The notes under the pieces were generated by a model that saw only the letters and a list, made by a program, of their open reading frames with translations, was not told the DNA's origin and did no database searches. Below are positions 31,578 through 40,762 of a DNA stretch of 64,000 nucleotides, in pieces. This stretch comes from CAWKGC01 sp963849005. Its GTDB lineage: Bacteria; Pseudomonadota; Gammaproteobacteria; Burkholderiales; Usitatibacteraceae. Numbering within the stretch: position 1 is the first letter of the stretch; each line of letters begins with the position of its first letter. The stretch covers positions 1 through 64,000 of the forward strand of contig CAWKGC010000025.1 in assembly GCA_963849005.1 (NCBI GenBank), read 5' to 3'. The translations under genes were made by a program, and so were the position numbers.

Positions 31578-32704
31578 GCCGCGGCCCGCGAAATCCTGTG
31601 GACCTTGCGCTTCATGCGATCGACCACCTGCCCGGCGAGCTGGCCGCAGGCCGCGTCGATGTCGTCGCCGCGCGTCTTCCTTACCGTGACGACGAAGCCC
31701 GCGGCGAGCACCAGCTCGCGGAAGCGGTAGAGGCGGTCGTCGCGGCTCCGCGCGAAGCCCGAGTCGGCGAAGGGGTTGAACGGGATCAGGTTCAGCTTGC
31801 TCGGTACGCGCTTCATGATCTCGATCACCTCGCGGGCATTGTCGGGAGAATCGTTGACGCCGTCGAGCATCACGTACTCGAAGGTGATGAAATCGCGCGG
31901 CGCCACTTCAAGATAGTCGTTGCACGCGGCAAGCAGCTGGTCGAGCGGATAGCTCGCGTTGATCGGCATGATGCTGGTGCGCAGGGCATCGTTCGGGGCA
32001 TGGAGGCTCACGGCGAGCGCCACCGGCAGCCGCGCCTTCAGCCTGGCGATCATCGGCACGACGCCGGAGGTGGACAGCGTCACGCGCCGGCGCGACAGCC
32101 CGTAGCCGTGGTCGTCGAGCATGATCTCCATCGCATCGGCGACGTTGTCCAGGTTGTTGAGCGGCTCGCCCATGCCCATCATCACCACGTTGGTGACCGG
32201 GCGCGGGCTGAGGATCTCGGCGTCCTCGTAGCGGCGCGCGGCCACCTTTCCCTCGGCGGCAAGCTCGGCGATGCGGCGATTGGCGAACCAGAGCTGGCCG
32301 ATGATCTCCGCGACGGTGAGGTTGCGGTTGAAGCCCTGCCGTCCCGTCGAACAGAACTTGCAGTCGAGCGCGCAGCCGACCTGCGAGGACACGCACAGCG
32401 TGCCGCGGTCCTCCTCGGGAATGTAGACGACCTCGATGCCGTTGCCGGTGCCCACGTCGAGCAGCCACTTCACGGTGCCGTCGCGCGACACGTGCTCCGT
32501 CATCACCGACGGCGCCACGATCGCCATGTTCGCCGCCAGCGTCGCGCGCAGCCCCTTGGCAAGATCGGTCATCGCGTCGAAGTTGTCCGCGCCCCGCTGG
32601 TGGAGCCAGCGGAACACCTGCTTCGCGCGGAACGGCTTCTCGCCCAGCGTCGCGAAATGCGCGGTCAGGCGGGGCAGCGTGAAATCGAGGAGGTTCGCGG
32701 GCAC
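31574..32704 (-). CDS. rlmN: 23S rRNA/tRNA (adenine-C2)-methyltransferase RlmN
   Basis: 376-residue radical-SAM enzyme that methylates A2503 of 23S rRNA and A37 of some tRNAs. The cluster motif CALDCKFC, the GMGEPLNN SAM-binding loop and a C-terminal catalytic Cys region (RGDDIDAACGQLAG) are visible. GTG 32704 (PANLLDF follows) with a GAGG six bases upstream is preferred over the longer frame that runs into ndk. The frame is intact. Confidence 0.94.
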   Translation of the reverse strand: MPANLLDFTLPRLTAHFATLGEKPFRAKQVFRWLHQRGADNFDAMTDLAKGLRATLAANMAIVAPSVMTEHVSRDGTVKWLLDVGTGNGIEVVYIPEEDRGTLCVSSQVGCALDCKFCSTGRQGFNRNLTVAEIIGQLWFANRRIAELAAEGKVAARRYEDAEILSPRPVTNVVMMGMGEPLNNLDNVADAMEIMLDDHGYGLSRRRVTLSTSGVVPMIARLKARLPVALAVSLHAPNDALRTSIMPINASYPLDQLLAACNDYLEVAPRDFITFEYVMLDGVNDSPDNAREVIEIMKRVPSKLNLIPFNPFADSGFARSRDDRLYRFRELVLAAGFVVTVRKTRGDDIDAACGQLAGQVVDRMKRKVHRISRAAA

Positions 32705-32726
32705 GTCGGCCTCGTCAGCTTCGCGC

Positions 32727-33152
32727 TCAGCGCGAATAGACCTGGTGCTGCGGGAAGAAATAGGCGATCTCGGCCGCCGCGGTTTCCGCCGCGTCCGAGC
32801 CATGCACCGCGTTGGCGTCTATGGAATCGGCGAAGTCCGCGCGGATGGTGCCCGCCGCGGCCTTCTTCGGATCGGTGGCGCCCATCAGGTCGCGGTTCCT
32901 GGCGATGGCGCCCTCGCCTTCGAGCACCTGCACCATCACCGGGCCGGAAATCATGAAGGACACGAGGTCGTTGAAGAACGGCCGCGCCTTGTGCACCGCG
33001 TAGAAGCCCTCGGCATCGGCCCGGGACAGGTGCATCATCCGCGCGGCGACGACCTTGAGGCCGCTTTTCTCGAAACGGGCATAAATCTGGCCGATGACGT
33101 TCTTGGCCACGGCATCGGGTTTGATGATCGAAAGGGTGCGCTCGACAGCCAT
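32727..33152 (-). CDS. ndk: Nucleoside diphosphate kinase
   Basis: 141 residues, normal length. It transfers phosphate between NTPs and NDPs through the active-site His in NAVHGSD; RTLSIIKPDAV begins the conserved core. It is the first gene of the leftward ndk-rlmN-pilW-rodZ-ispG-hisS-yfgM-bamB-der series, with an extended -10 promoter just upstream. Confidence 0.97.
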   Translation of the reverse strand: MAVERTLSIIKPDAVAKNVIGQIYARFEKSGLKVVAARMMHLSRADAEGFYAVHKARPFFNDLVSFMISGPVMVQVLEGEGAIARNRDLMGATDPKKAAAGTIRADFADSIDANAVHGSDAAETAAAEIAYFFPQHQVYSR

Positions 33153-33190
33153 GAAAATCTCCGCTAACTGTGTGAATAATCTAGCCTTTC

Positions 33191-33199
33191 AGTATAGCA
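33191..33199 (-). promoter_or_regulatory. Extended -10 promoter for ndk
   Basis: On the minus strand TGC-TATACT reads as an extended -10 (TGn followed by TATACT, consensus TATAAT), 39 bases before the ndk ATG. No good -35 is visible at the usual distance, as expected for extended -10 promoters. CTAGCC and GGCTAG flank it as an inverted repeat. Confidence 0.45.
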
Positions 33200-33227
33200 C
33201 AGGCGACTTGCCCCGGCTAGCCGGCAA

Positions 33228-34574
33228 TCACCTCGGAAGCGCCGCCCAGCGTGGTTCCAGGCCCTCGCCGCCCGCTTCGCTCCGGTAGTCCGCGGCGATG
33301 CCGATCCCCGGGGCCCAGACCAGCCGGCCGCCGTGGAAAAGCAGCGGCATGCGCTGCCTGTGCCAGTGCGGGATCGCGTGTTCCTGGAGCAGGTTCTTGA
33401 GCGTGCGCGTGGGCCGGCCCGCCTCCAGGCGCAAGCGCTCGCCGCCGCTGCGGCAGGCCACGGCCCAGCCTTCCTCGCGAGTCCGCGCGAGGGCGATTCC
33501 ACCGCCGCAAACGCGAGCGAAGGTGATCGTCCCGCCGCCGGCAGGCCAATCGAGGTGCGTTTCGCCGCGCCACTCGATCGGCGCGCCGGGCGGCGCCAGC
33601 TTTCCTTCCTCGATCGAGACGTGGTCGCGGTGCCTGAGCAGCGTGGCGCCGTCATGGTCGATGCGCACCTGCCGGTCGCGCCGCGCGCCGAACAGCTGCC
33701 GCACCATCTCGTCCAGCCGCGCCTCGCTCGGCATGGCGAGCGCATTCAAGTCGAGAAAGGCCCTCAGCGCATTGCCCTGCCGCGCCTCGCCCAGCGCCGA
33801 GAGCCGGTCGAGCGGCAGCGGCTCCCCCGGCGCAAGCGGCCCGCTGTCGTCGCGGGCCAACTCGGCGAGCAGGCTCTCGGCGCGCGCGGCGTTGCGCGCC
33901 AGCCGCGCCAGCGAATCGCGAAAGCGCGGGATGCGCCCGGACAGCCTGGGCAGGATCTCGTTGCGCAGGAAATTGCGGTCGAACCCGGTATCGGCGTTCG
34001 ATTCGTCCTCGATCCATTCGAGCCGCCGCGAACGCGCATATGCCTCGATGTCCGCGCGCGCGGCCCCAAGCAGCGGCCGCAGCAAGCGCGCCATGCCGAC
34101 CATGCCGCCCGCCTCTGCCATCGCCGCGAGGCCCTTCAGCCCGGTGCCGCGCAACGCGTGCAGGAGCACGGTTTCCACCTGGTCATCGAGGTGATGGGCC
34201 AGCACGATGAAATCGGCGGCCTGCCGCGCGAATGCGCCGCGGCGCGCGTCGCGCGCCGCCGCTTCCAGCCCGAGCCCCGCGCCGCGCGGGACATCGACGC
34301 GCTCGATCGAGACAGGCACGCCGGTCCGCTCGCACAGGTCCGCGCAGAACGCCGCCCAGCGATCGGCATTCGGCGACAGGCCGTGATGCACGTGCACGGC
34401 GGCAAGCGCGAAGCCGCGCGCCTTGCGCAAGGAGCAGAGCAGGTCCAGCAGCACCACGGAGTCGACACCGCCCGACAGCCCGACGCACAGCCGGTCGCCG
34501 CGCGATACGTGGCGCGCGAGGCAGGACTGCGTGGTTTCGACCAACGAACCGGGAACGGCGCGCTTCGCTGCCAT
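33228..34574 (-). CDS. tilS: tRNA(Ile)-lysidine synthase
   Basis: 448 residues. It makes lysidine at the wobble base of tRNA-Ile(CAU), essential for AUA decoding. The PP-loop SGGVDSVV is near residue 35; HVHHGLSPNAD and HHLDDQVETVLLH are family motifs. C-terminal TilS domains follow (RPTRTLKNLLQEHAIPHW). ATG 34574 is used; it lies 10 bases after the accA stop and fits the homology. The frame is intact. Confidence 0.94.
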   Translation of the reverse strand: MAAKRAVPGSLVETTQSCLARHVSRGDRLCVGLSGGVDSVVLLDLLCSLRKARGFALAAVHVHHGLSPNADRWAAFCADLCERTGVPVSIERVDVPRGAGLGLEAAARDARRGAFARQAADFIVLAHHLDDQVETVLLHALRGTGLKGLAAMAEAGGMVGMARLLRPLLGAARADIEAYARSRRLEWIEDESNADTGFDRNFLRNEILPRLSGRIPRFRDSLARLARNAARAESLLAELARDDSGPLAPGEPLPLDRLSALGEARQGNALRAFLDLNALAMPSEARLDEMVRQLFGARRDRQVRIDHDGATLLRHRDHVSIEEGKLAPPGAPIEWRGETHLDWPAGGGTITFARVCGGGIALARTREEGWAVACRSGGERLRLEAGRPTRTLKNLLQEHAIPHWHRQRMPLLFHGGRLVWAPGIGIAADYRSEAGGEGLEPRWAALPR

Positions 34575-34584
34575 GGACCAGCCC

Positions 34585-35550
<966 letters not shown>

Positions 35551-35652
35551 GTAATGGACCGGGAAGCCTTGGTCGGGGAATGATAGCAGCCTGCCCCATG
35601 GCCAGGCTGAGCGGGCACTTCGCTGTCCGGGATGCGCAGTTCGTCGCCACGA

Positions 35653-35723
35653 GCGGGAGGCGGGTCCACTTTCCGTCCCCGGGAGTCGGGTTACGGGGCC
35701 TGGAAAGAGGACCCGCCTCCCGC
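35653..35723. repeat. Inverted repeat in the accA upstream gap
   Basis: Arms 35653-35674 and 35702-35723 are 22 bases with a single mismatch (GCGGGAGGCGGGTCC, then CTTTCC), around a 27-base GC-rich loop. It has no similarity to the GGGGTCAG family. Together with the nested element below it occupies much of the 544-base gap between accA and the adenosyltransferase gene, in which I see no gene. Confidence 0.85.
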
Positions 35724-35795
35724 CCGAGACGCCGGTGGCGCGCCACAAAATTCATCGCACACAGTTGCAACAGCGGTCGCCAACCACGCTACCGA

Positions 35796-35998
35796 GGGAC
35801 CGGATTCCTGTTGCCAATTCCGTTCAACCGCGCCGGGCGAGGCGGGTGGAAATGGAAAATCGGGGTCAGACCCTTTTTCGCGAGTGCGCTGGCGTCAAGG
35901 AGACATAGGGTCTGACCCCGATTTTCCCTTCGATTTCCGGGTCCCCGCCCGCCCGGCACGCTTGCGGTTGCCGGAATTGGCAACAGGAATCCGGTCCC
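35796..35998. repeat. Nested element: GGGGTCAGACC palindrome inside a 27-bp inverted repeat
   Basis: The outer arms, 35796-35822 and 35972-35998, are perfect 27-bp inverted copies (GGGACCGGATTCCTG onward). Inside them lies a perfect 19-bp pair, 35856-35874 and 35907-35925, reading AAAATCGGGGTCAGACCCT. A CGCTTGCGGTTGCCGGA direct repeat occurs near 35960 and 36010. The rest of the accA-adenosyltransferase gap holds no recognisable gene. Confidence 0.92.
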
Positions 35999-36094
35999 GA
36001 CCACCCGTCCCGACGCGCTTGCGGTTGCCGGAGTCGCGAACTTGAATCTTGCCCCGCGACCTGCAACGGAAACGAGCCAAGTTACAATGGCAAC

Positions 36095-36661
36095 ATGGCA
36101 ATGCGCCTCACGAAAATCGTCACCCGCACGGGCGACAACGGCACCACCGGCCTTGGCGACGGCACGCGCGCGCCCAAGCACAGCCCGCGCATCGCCGCGA
36201 TGGGCGACCTGGACGAACTGAACAGCGCGCTGGGTTGCGTGCTCGCCGAGGACCTGCCCGCCGCGGTGCGCGAGACGCTGGGCCTGGTCCAGAACGACCT
36301 CTTCGACCTGGGCGGCGAAATCTGCATCCCGGGCCGCGCGGCGCTGCTTGCCGCGCATGTCGAGGCGCTGGATGCCGCGATCGCGCGATACAACGAGGGA
36401 CTTCCCGCGCTCAGGGAATTCGTGCTGCCGGGCGGCTCGCGCGCAGGCGCTTCCTGCCATCTCGCCCGCACCATCTGCCGCCGCAGCGAGCGCTCGCTGG
36501 TCGCGCTGAAGCGCGATGAACCTGTTTCCGAACTTGCGCTCCAGTACCTGAACCGCCTTTCCGACCTGCTCTTCATCATCGCCCGCACCATCAACAAGGC
36601 GCACGCCCGCCCCGAGCAGGTCTGGCGCCCCACGCCGAAGGCCGGCAGCAGTGGCGCCTGA
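36095..36661 (+). CDS. Cob(I)alamin adenosyltransferase, PduO type
   Basis: 188 residues. It converts cob(I)alamin to adenosylcobalamin using ATP. The ATP-binding N-terminus TRTGDNGTTGLGDG, the SPRIAAMGDLDELNSALG helix and the C-terminal LNRLSDLLFIIAR are PduO-family hallmarks. It overlaps the next sigma gene by 11 bases. A BtuF-like vitamin B12 binding protein is encoded nearby on the other strand at 37920-38789, fitting salvage of external cobalamin. Confidence 0.93.
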   Translation: MAMRLTKIVTRTGDNGTTGLGDGTRAPKHSPRIAAMGDLDELNSALGCVLAEDLPAAVRETLGLVQNDLFDLGGEICIPGRAALLAAHVEALDAAIARYNEGLPALREFVLPGGSRAGASCHLARTICRRSERSLVALKRDEPVSELALQYLNRLSDLLFIIARTINKAHARPEQVWRPTPKAGSSGA

Positions 36662-37218
36662 GGCCGATCGCGACCGCCTGGCCGGGCTGCTCGCCGCGAC
36701 CGCGCTGGGCGACCGGCGCGCCTTCGCCGAGCTCTACGAGAACACGCGGTCGAAACTGTTTGCGGTCTCGCTGCGTATAGTCCGTGAGCGGCAAATCGCG
36801 GAGGAAGTCTTGCAGGACAGTTTCGTCAATATCTGGAACCACGCCGGCGATTATGCCCGCGCGAAAAGCGCGCCCACGACGTGGATGACGGCGATCGTGC
36901 GCAACCGCTCGCTCGACGTGCTGCGCCGCTCCGGATGGGAAGTGGCGGACGTCGACGACCGGATCGCCTCGTCCGTTCCCGATTCCGGCCCGACTCCCGA
37001 TGAAGCCGCGCTGGCCAGCGCCGATGCGCGCGCCATCTCGCGTTGCATGAAGGAACTCGAAGTGGACCAGCGCCAGGCGATTTCGCTCGCGTTCTTCAAC
37101 GGCATGAGCCACTCGGAACTGGCAACGGCACATCGCCAGGCCGCTCGGCACGGTGAAGACGCACATCCGCCGCGGCCTGCTGCGCCTGAAGGACTGCCTC
37201 GCAGGGCACATGGCATGA
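36651..37218 (+). CDS. ECF RNA polymerase sigma factor, partner of an RskA-like anti-sigma (frameshifted near the end)
   Basis: About 188 residues. Region 2 is clear (AFAELYENTRSKLFAVSLR; EVLQDSFVNIWNHAGDY; TTWMTAIVRNRSLDVLRR), and region 4 (ISLAFFNGMSHSELA) continues after a break near 37128 as RPLGTVKTHIRRGLLRLKDC. The proposed start is a GTG inside the adenosyltransferase gene. The reconstructed stop TGA at 37216-37218 overlaps the anti-sigma start (ATGA). This matches the ECF group paired with RskA-like anti-sigma factors; regulon unknown. Confidence 0.85.
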
Positions 37219-37923
37219 AGATCACCGACACCAGAACTTCGCCACGCGCTGGCCGCCGAATACGTGCTGGGCACCTTGCGCGGCCGCGCGCGGGAACGCT
37301 TCAAGCGCCTCGCCGCGGAAGACCGTGCGCTCGCCGGCATCGTCGAGCAATGGGAAGGCTTCCTCACGCCGCTTGCCGGCAGCGTGGCGCCGGTGGAGCC
37401 GCCTTCGCGCGTGTGGAAGGCGATCGAATCGCGGATCGCGCATCGAGGCGCGCGCGCGGAGCCTGCCGCGGGCTTCTGGTCGAGCCTCGCCTTCTGGCGC
37501 ACGTTCGGCCTCGGGCTTTCCGCCGCGATGGCCGCGCTGTTCGTCTTCACCGGTGGCCTGCGTGCGCCGGGACCGGCGGAACCGGCCATGGTCGCGGTGC
37601 TCGCCGCGGCCGACCAGGTGCCGCGCATGGTCGTGGAGCAGTCGCAGCCCGGCACGCTCAAGGTGCGCATGGTCAAGGGCTGGCCGACGCAACCGGGCAA
37701 GGACTTCGAGCTATGGGTGGTCCCGAAGGAAGGCGCGCCGCGCTCGCTCGGCCTGGTGTCCTACGAGCACGATACCGTCGTGCGCGTCGCCAACCTCGAC
37801 GCCGTCCTGAAGGAAGGCGTGGCCTTCGCGATCTCGAAGGAACCGACGGGCGGCTCGCCCACGGGAGTCCCGACGGGGCCGGTGTTGTGCACGGGCTCGA
37901 TCGCCCGCACGCGGCGCGCCTAG
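37215..37923 (+). CDS. RskA-like anti-sigma factor (frameshifted near the start)
   Basis: About 235 residues. After one indel near 37230 the N-terminus reads ELRHALAAEYVLGTLRGRAR, the helical sigma-binding motif of the RskA group without a zinc site. A membrane helix (GLGLSAAMAALFVFTGG) precedes an extracytoplasmic RskA C-terminal domain (FELWVVPKEGAPRSLGLV). It is translationally coupled to the sigma gene. Its stop overlaps the convergent btuF-like stop. Confidence 0.85.
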
Positions 37924-38789
37924 CGCTTCGTTCGCACCTGCTCCACCGCGGCGCAAAGCTGGCCCACAGCAATCGGATAGCGCGGCGTCGGGCGCTGGAT
38001 GAGGTCGGCATCGACGAACACCAGCTTGCCTTGCCTGACCGCGGAAAGCGCGCCTTCGGATTTCCACGCCGCGGCAAAGCCCTGGGCATCGGCTGCCGAC
38101 CCGGCGCCGAAGAGCGCCTCGGGATTGCGTTCCACGAGCGCCGCCACCTGCACCTCGCGCAGGCCGGCCGGCAGGTCGATGAAGACGTTTTTCGCGCCGC
38201 ACGCCTCGAGGGCATCGTTGATGAAGTGCGGGCCTGCGACCGTGGCGAGCGGCCGGTGTGCGTATTCAACGAACATGTCCACGACGCGCTTGCCCGCGGC
38301 CTGCCGGCGAAAGCCGTCGACCGCGTCCTCGAAGCTCTTCGCCTGCGCCTCGCCGCTGCGGCCGGTCAGCGCCGCGATCGAGCGCATCGCGCGCGGCACG
38401 TCGGCCAGGCGGCCCGTGTCGACCACGAACACCCTGGCGCCCGCCTTCTCCAGCCGCGCGATGTCGCCTTCCCCGAGCGACTCCTTCCACGCGATCACGA
38501 GGTGCGGCTTGTACCAGGCAAGCAGCTCCCAGTCCATGCCCGCTGCGGTCGAGACGATCGGCACGTCGCGCGCGGCCTTCGGGTGGTCGCTGAAGTCGCT
38601 CGCCGCCACCACGTCGCCGCCGGCGCCCACCGCGAAGGCGATCTCGGTGAGGAAGGGCGAGAGCGTGACGATGCGCTTGCCCGGTCCCACCACCTCGACC
38701 TCGCGCCCGATGTCGTCCTTCAACGTCGCCGCACCCGCCGCAAGAGCGAACGCGGCGAGCATCGCGGCGAGAAGGCTTGTCGTTCTCAT
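37920..38789 (-). CDS. btuF: BtuF-like cobalamin periplasmic binding protein
   Basis: 289 residues with a signal peptide (about 1-20). Two class-III binding-protein lobes are visible: RIVTLSPFLTEIAFAVG and WYKPHLVIAWKESL resemble E. coli BtuF, and the C-terminal ending PRYPIAVGQLCAAV does too. No btuC or btuD is in the window. The gene overlaps the upstream DAHP-synthase-like gene (ATGA at 38786-38789), so it is the last gene of an operon starting at the aromatic attenuator. A cobalamin role is likely from homology and the nearby adenosyltransferase, but other ligands (corrinoid, iron chelate) are possible. Confidence 0.78.
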   Translation of the reverse strand: MRTTSLLAAMLAAFALAAGAATLKDDIGREVEVVGPGKRIVTLSPFLTEIAFAVGAGGDVVAASDFSDHPKAARDVPIVSTAAGMDWELLAWYKPHLVIAWKESLGEGDIARLEKAGARVFVVDTGRLADVPRAMRSIAALTGRSGEAQAKSFEDAVDGFRRQAAGKRVVDMFVEYAHRPLATVAGPHFINDALEACGAKNVFIDLPAGLREVQVAALVERNPEALFGAGSAADAQGFAAAWKSEGALSAVRQGKLVFVDADLIQRPTPRYPIAVGQLCAAVEQVRTKR

Positions 38790-39691
38790 GCGTGCTCCCG
38801 CGCCCTCTGCGCGGCGACGCGCTTCAGGTAGGCCTCGCGGGCGATCATCACGTCCTCGATGAATCCGGGCAGCTCGGAGAGCGAAAGGGCCTGCGCGCTG
38901 TCCACCATCGCCTTCTTCGGCTCGGGGTGGACATCGGTCAACACGAGGTTGGCGCCGGCAATGACGCCCTGCGCGGCGACATGGTGGATGTCGTGCAGGC
39001 CGTCGGGGGCCACGCCGCGCATGCCCACACTATGCGAGGGATCGACGCACACCGGCATGCGCGTCAGGCGCTTGACCACCGGCACGTGCCCGAAGTCGAC
39101 CAGGTTCCTGTGCGGGTCGCCGAAATTGGTCTTCATGCCGCGCAGGCAGAAGACGATGTTGCGGTTGCCCTCGCTCGCGACGTATTCGGCGGCGAGCAGC
39201 GACTCGTGCAGCGTGATGCCGAAGCCGCGCTTGAACAGGACCGGGAACTCGCGCTGGCCGCCGGCTGCCTTGAGCAATTCGAAGTTCTGCGTGTTGCGCG
39301 TGCCGATCTGCAGCATCACGCCGGTGGGGTTTCCCGTCTGGCGGAGCGCCTCGGCGATCTCCCCGATGTGGACATCGTGCGTCACCTCCATCGAGATGAC
39401 CTTGATGCCGTATTTGCCGGCCAGCTCGAACACCCAAGGCAGGCACTGCTTGCCGTAGCCCTGGAACGAGTAGGGGCTGGTGCGCGGCTTGTAGGCGCCC
39501 ATGCGCGCGGTGACCTGCCCGAGTTCCTTCAGCGCGCGGAAAGTCGCTTCGACGTACTCGCGCGTGTCCACCGCGTTGAGGCCCGCGACGACATGGAAGC
39601 CGTCGGTATCGAAAGTGACGCCGTTGTAGTCGAATGCGATCGGCTCCTCGTTTCCGGCGCGCCTGCCGAGGATGCGGAATTCCTGGCTCAT
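38786..39691 (-). CDS. DAHP synthetase I/KDSA-family protein lacking the metal-site Cys
   Basis: 301 residues resembling type I-beta DAHP synthases and KDO8P synthase. KPRTSPYSFQG, LQIGTRNTQNFELL, PVLFKRGF, CLRGM and VCVDPSHSVGM are visible. At the position where DAHP synthases have GPCS (the metal-binding Cys), this protein reads AGLNAVDT, similar to the GGMNVLES of metal-independent KDO8P synthases. It overlaps the aroG copy upstream and the btuF-like gene downstream. The product could be DAHP or a related 3-deoxy sugar acid; the exact reaction is unknown. Confidence 0.75.
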   Translation of the reverse strand: MSQEFRILGRRAGNEEPIAFDYNGVTFDTDGFHVVAGLNAVDTREYVEATFRALKELGQVTARMGAYKPRTSPYSFQGYGKQCLPWVFELAGKYGIKVISMEVTHDVHIGEIAEALRQTGNPTGVMLQIGTRNTQNFELLKAAGGQREFPVLFKRGFGITLHESLLAAEYVASEGNRNIVFCLRGMKTNFGDPHRNLVDFGHVPVVKRLTRMPVCVDPSHSVGMRGVAPDGLHDIHHVAAQGVIAGANLVLTDVHPEPKKAMVDSAQALSLSELPGFIEDVMIAREAYLKRVAAQRAREHA

Positions 39692-40758
39692 GCCGCCGCC
39701 TGCGCAAGGCGGCGGCCGCGCACCGCGGCCGCGAGTTGCTCGAGCACGGCAACGCTGTCGTCCCAGCCGATGCAGGCATCGGTGATCGAGATTCCGTAGG
39801 CGAGCGGCTTGCCCGGGAAAAGGTCCTGGCGGCCGGCGTGGAGATGGCTCTCCACCATCACGCCGGTGATGCGGCTGTCGCCGGCCGCGACCTGGCGCGC
39901 GACGTCGGCCGAGACCTCGAGCTGCTTCTGGTGCGCCTTCCCGGCGTTGGCATGGGAGAAATCGATCATCACCTGCTGGCGCAGCCCGGCGGAAGCGAGC
40001 TCCCGGCAGGCGGCATCGACGCTGGCCGAATCGTAGTTGGGCGACTTGCCGCCGCGCAGGATCACGTGGGTGTCCTCGTTGCCGATGGTTTCATAGATCG
40101 CCACCTGCCCGGTCTTGGTCATGCCGAGGAAGGCGTGCGGCGCGGATGCGGCGCGCAGCGCGTCGACCGCGACCTTCACCGAGCCGTCGGTGCCGTTCTT
40201 GAAGCCGACCGGGCACGACAGACCCGAGGCCAGCTGGCGGTGGGTCTGCGATTCGGTGGTGCGCGCGCCGATCGCGCCCCACGAGATCAGGTCGGAGATG
40301 TACTGCGGCGAGAGCAGGTCGAGGAACTCGCCCGCCGCGGGCAGCCCCATGCGGTTGATCTCGAGCAGCAGCTCGCGCGCAAGCTTGAGCCCTTCGTTGA
40401 TCGCGAACGATCCGTCGAGATGCGGATCGTTGATGTAGCCCTTCCAGCCGACGGTAGTGCGCGGCTTCTCGAAATAGACGCGCATCAGCACCAGCAGGTC
40501 GGCCTGCAGGCGGCCGGCGATGGCCTTCAGGCGCGCGGCGTACTCGAGCGCGGCTTGCGCGTCGTGGATCGAGCAAGGCCCGATCACGACCGCAAGCCGG
40601 TCGTCGGCGCCGTGCAATATCCCGTGCAGCGCGTGGCGCGCCTTGCCCACCGTGGCCTGCGCGGCCGCGTCGAGCGGCAGCTGCTCGATGAGCAATTGCG
40701 GCGGGATCAGCGCACGGACAGCTCCGATGCGCAGGTCGTCGGTGGGGCTCGCTGCCAT
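39688..40758 (-). CDS. aroG: 3-deoxy-7-phosphoheptulonate synthase, type I-alpha (copy 2)
   Basis: 356 residues. First step of the shikimate pathway (PEP + erythrose 4-phosphate). Motifs: VVIGPCSIHD (metal Cys), MRVYFEKPRTTVGWKG, IGARTTESQTHRQLASG, FKNGTDGS, HVILRGGKSPNYD and MIDFSHANAGK. It lies four bases after the first aroG copy and overlaps the following gene. The two copies share the whole domain architecture but differ throughout, so the duplication is old; they may differ in feedback control. Confidence 0.94.
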   Translation of the reverse strand: MAASPTDDLRIGAVRALIPPQLLIEQLPLDAAAQATVGKARHALHGILHGADDRLAVVIGPCSIHDAQAALEYAARLKAIAGRLQADLLVLMRVYFEKPRTTVGWKGYINDPHLDGSFAINEGLKLARELLLEINRMGLPAAGEFLDLLSPQYISDLISWGAIGARTTESQTHRQLASGLSCPVGFKNGTDGSVKVAVDALRAASAPHAFLGMTKTGQVAIYETIGNEDTHVILRGGKSPNYDSASVDAACRELASAGLRQQVMIDFSHANAGKAHQKQLEVSADVARQVAAGDSRITGVMVESHLHAGRQDLFPGKPLAYGISITDACIGWDDSVAVLEQLAAAVRGRRLAQAAA

Positions 40759-40762
40759 CTGC

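Noticed and set aside
31598..32956. 452-residue plus-strand frame opposite rlmN
   Set aside because: Antisense of rlmN and ndk with no family features.
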